From: Acidobacteriaceae bacterium
GTDB lineage: Bacteria; Acidobacteriota; Terriglobia; Terriglobales; Acidobacteriaceae
Direction: 5' to 3'
Length of the DNA stretch: 14,097 nucleotides
Assembly: GCA_030039895.1 (NCBI GenBank)
Contig: JASHUR010000388.1
Location: 1 to 14,097, forward strand
The notes under the pieces are model-generated. The model saw only the letters and a list, made by a program, of their open reading frames with translations. It was not told the DNA's origin and did not search any database. Position 1 is the stretch's first letter; each line of letters opens with the position of its first letter. This document shows positions 13,780-14,097 of the stretch, in pieces. The translations under genes and the position numbers were made by a program.

Positions 13780-14097
13780 GTGCGGACGAGTGGGGATGGA
13801 GCGACGGAACGGGTGGTGCTGGTGAGTGTGGTGGTTCCTACGCGCGGGCGTCCGGAGCTGTTGGCGAAGGCGGTAGCGAGCGCGCTGGCGCAGGACTTCA
13901 GCAGTTTCGAAGTGATTGTCGTGATCGATGGGGATGACGGGGTGTCACGCGCGGCGCTGGATGAGGTTGAGGACGCGCGGCTGAAGGTGATTGATCTGGC
14001 GGTGAACGTGGGTGGCGCGGAAGCCCGCAATGTCGGTGTGCGAGCCGCCCGCGGAGAGTGGGTTGCGTTTCTGGATGATGACGACGAATGGCTGCCG
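13780..14097 (+). CDS. Family 2 glycosyltransferase (3'-partial)
   Basis: First 106 codons of a GT2 enzyme cut by the window edge. The frame reads VVLVSVVVPTRGRPELLAKA, then FEVIVVIDGDDGVSRAAL, and DDDDEWLP near the edge, which corresponds to the DXD donor/metal site of GT-A transferases that build surface polysaccharides. The frame is open from 13729. Candidate starts are GTG at 13771, 13780 and 13813; 13780 is preferred because GGAG (13768-13771) lies eight bases upstream. It is divergent from the LMF gene across about 155 bp, in which no strong promoter could be recognised on either strand. Sugar and acceptor are unknown. Confidence 0.85.
   Translation, partial: MRTSGDGATERVVLVSVVVPTRGRPELLAKAVASALAQDFSSFEVIVVIDGDDGVSRAALDEVEDARLKVIDLAVNVGGAEARNVGVRAARGEWVAFLDDDDEWLP

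Noticed and set aside
13281..14030. 249-codon minus-strand open frame spanning the LMF start and the terminal glycosyltransferase
   Set aside because: Its sequence is low-complexity Ser/Thr/Arg/Pro and it is antisense to the GT2 motifs. Both neighbouring genes have strong family signatures in other frames.
1..14097. CRISPR array, tRNA/rRNA, transposase, integrase, phage or defence genes
   Set aside because: None was seen on either strand. The only tandem repeat noticed is the short HFG-coding one at 1872-1898, and every long stretch is covered by ordinary chromosomal genes.

Overview
This 14.1-kb window is GC-rich, gene-dense bacterial chromosome. Codons are strongly biased to G/C at third positions, intergenic gaps are short, and I see no mobile element, phage gene, tRNA, rRNA or CRISPR array. 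A group III truncated haemoglobin, a bacterial lipase-maturation-factor protein, a stand-alone trehalose synthase and separately encoded LigD end-processing domains together suggest a soil Acidobacteriota of the Terriglobales type (Granulicella/Edaphobacter/Terriglobus-like). That assignment rests on gene types and codon style, not on a marker gene, so it is tentative.

Layout. (1) 3-2666, plus strand: two tandem APC-superfamily amino-acid permeases, the first cut by the window edge. They end at a strong hairpin (2684-2717) that lies between convergent genes and probably serves both. (2) 2724-3110, minus strand: a truncated haemoglobin, divergent from (3) 3178-4161, a DPM1/GtrB-like membrane glycosyltransferase. 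The 67-bp divergent gap has a perfect TATAAT so close to the glycosyltransferase ATG that its mRNA may be leaderless. (4) 4235-10567, plus strand: six closely packed genes: quinone oxidoreductase, trehalose synthase (TreS), a GT-A-like glycosyltransferase, a five-helix MscS-type membrane protein without the usual beta domain, a stand-alone LigD phosphoesterase and a stand-alone LigD polymerase. (5) 10571-13624, minus strand: a two-gene operon, lipase maturation factor family membrane protein followed by a phytoene-desaturase-like FAD oxidoreductase. It converges on the LigD polymerase gene with only 3 bp between the stops. (6) 13780-end, plus strand: the start of a family-2 glycosyltransferase, cut by the window edge.

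Most interesting region. The block 4235-10567 looks like a stress or desiccation-survival operon. It combines redox defence, trehalose and possibly another sugar-derived compatible solute, a membrane-tension protein and two enzymes that process DNA ends for non-homologous end joining (NHEJ). The ligase domain and Ku are absent. The phosphoesterase and polymerase genes are in the same reading frame, separated by one TGA (followed by C) and seven open codons, so they look like a LigD-type fusion divided by a single stop.
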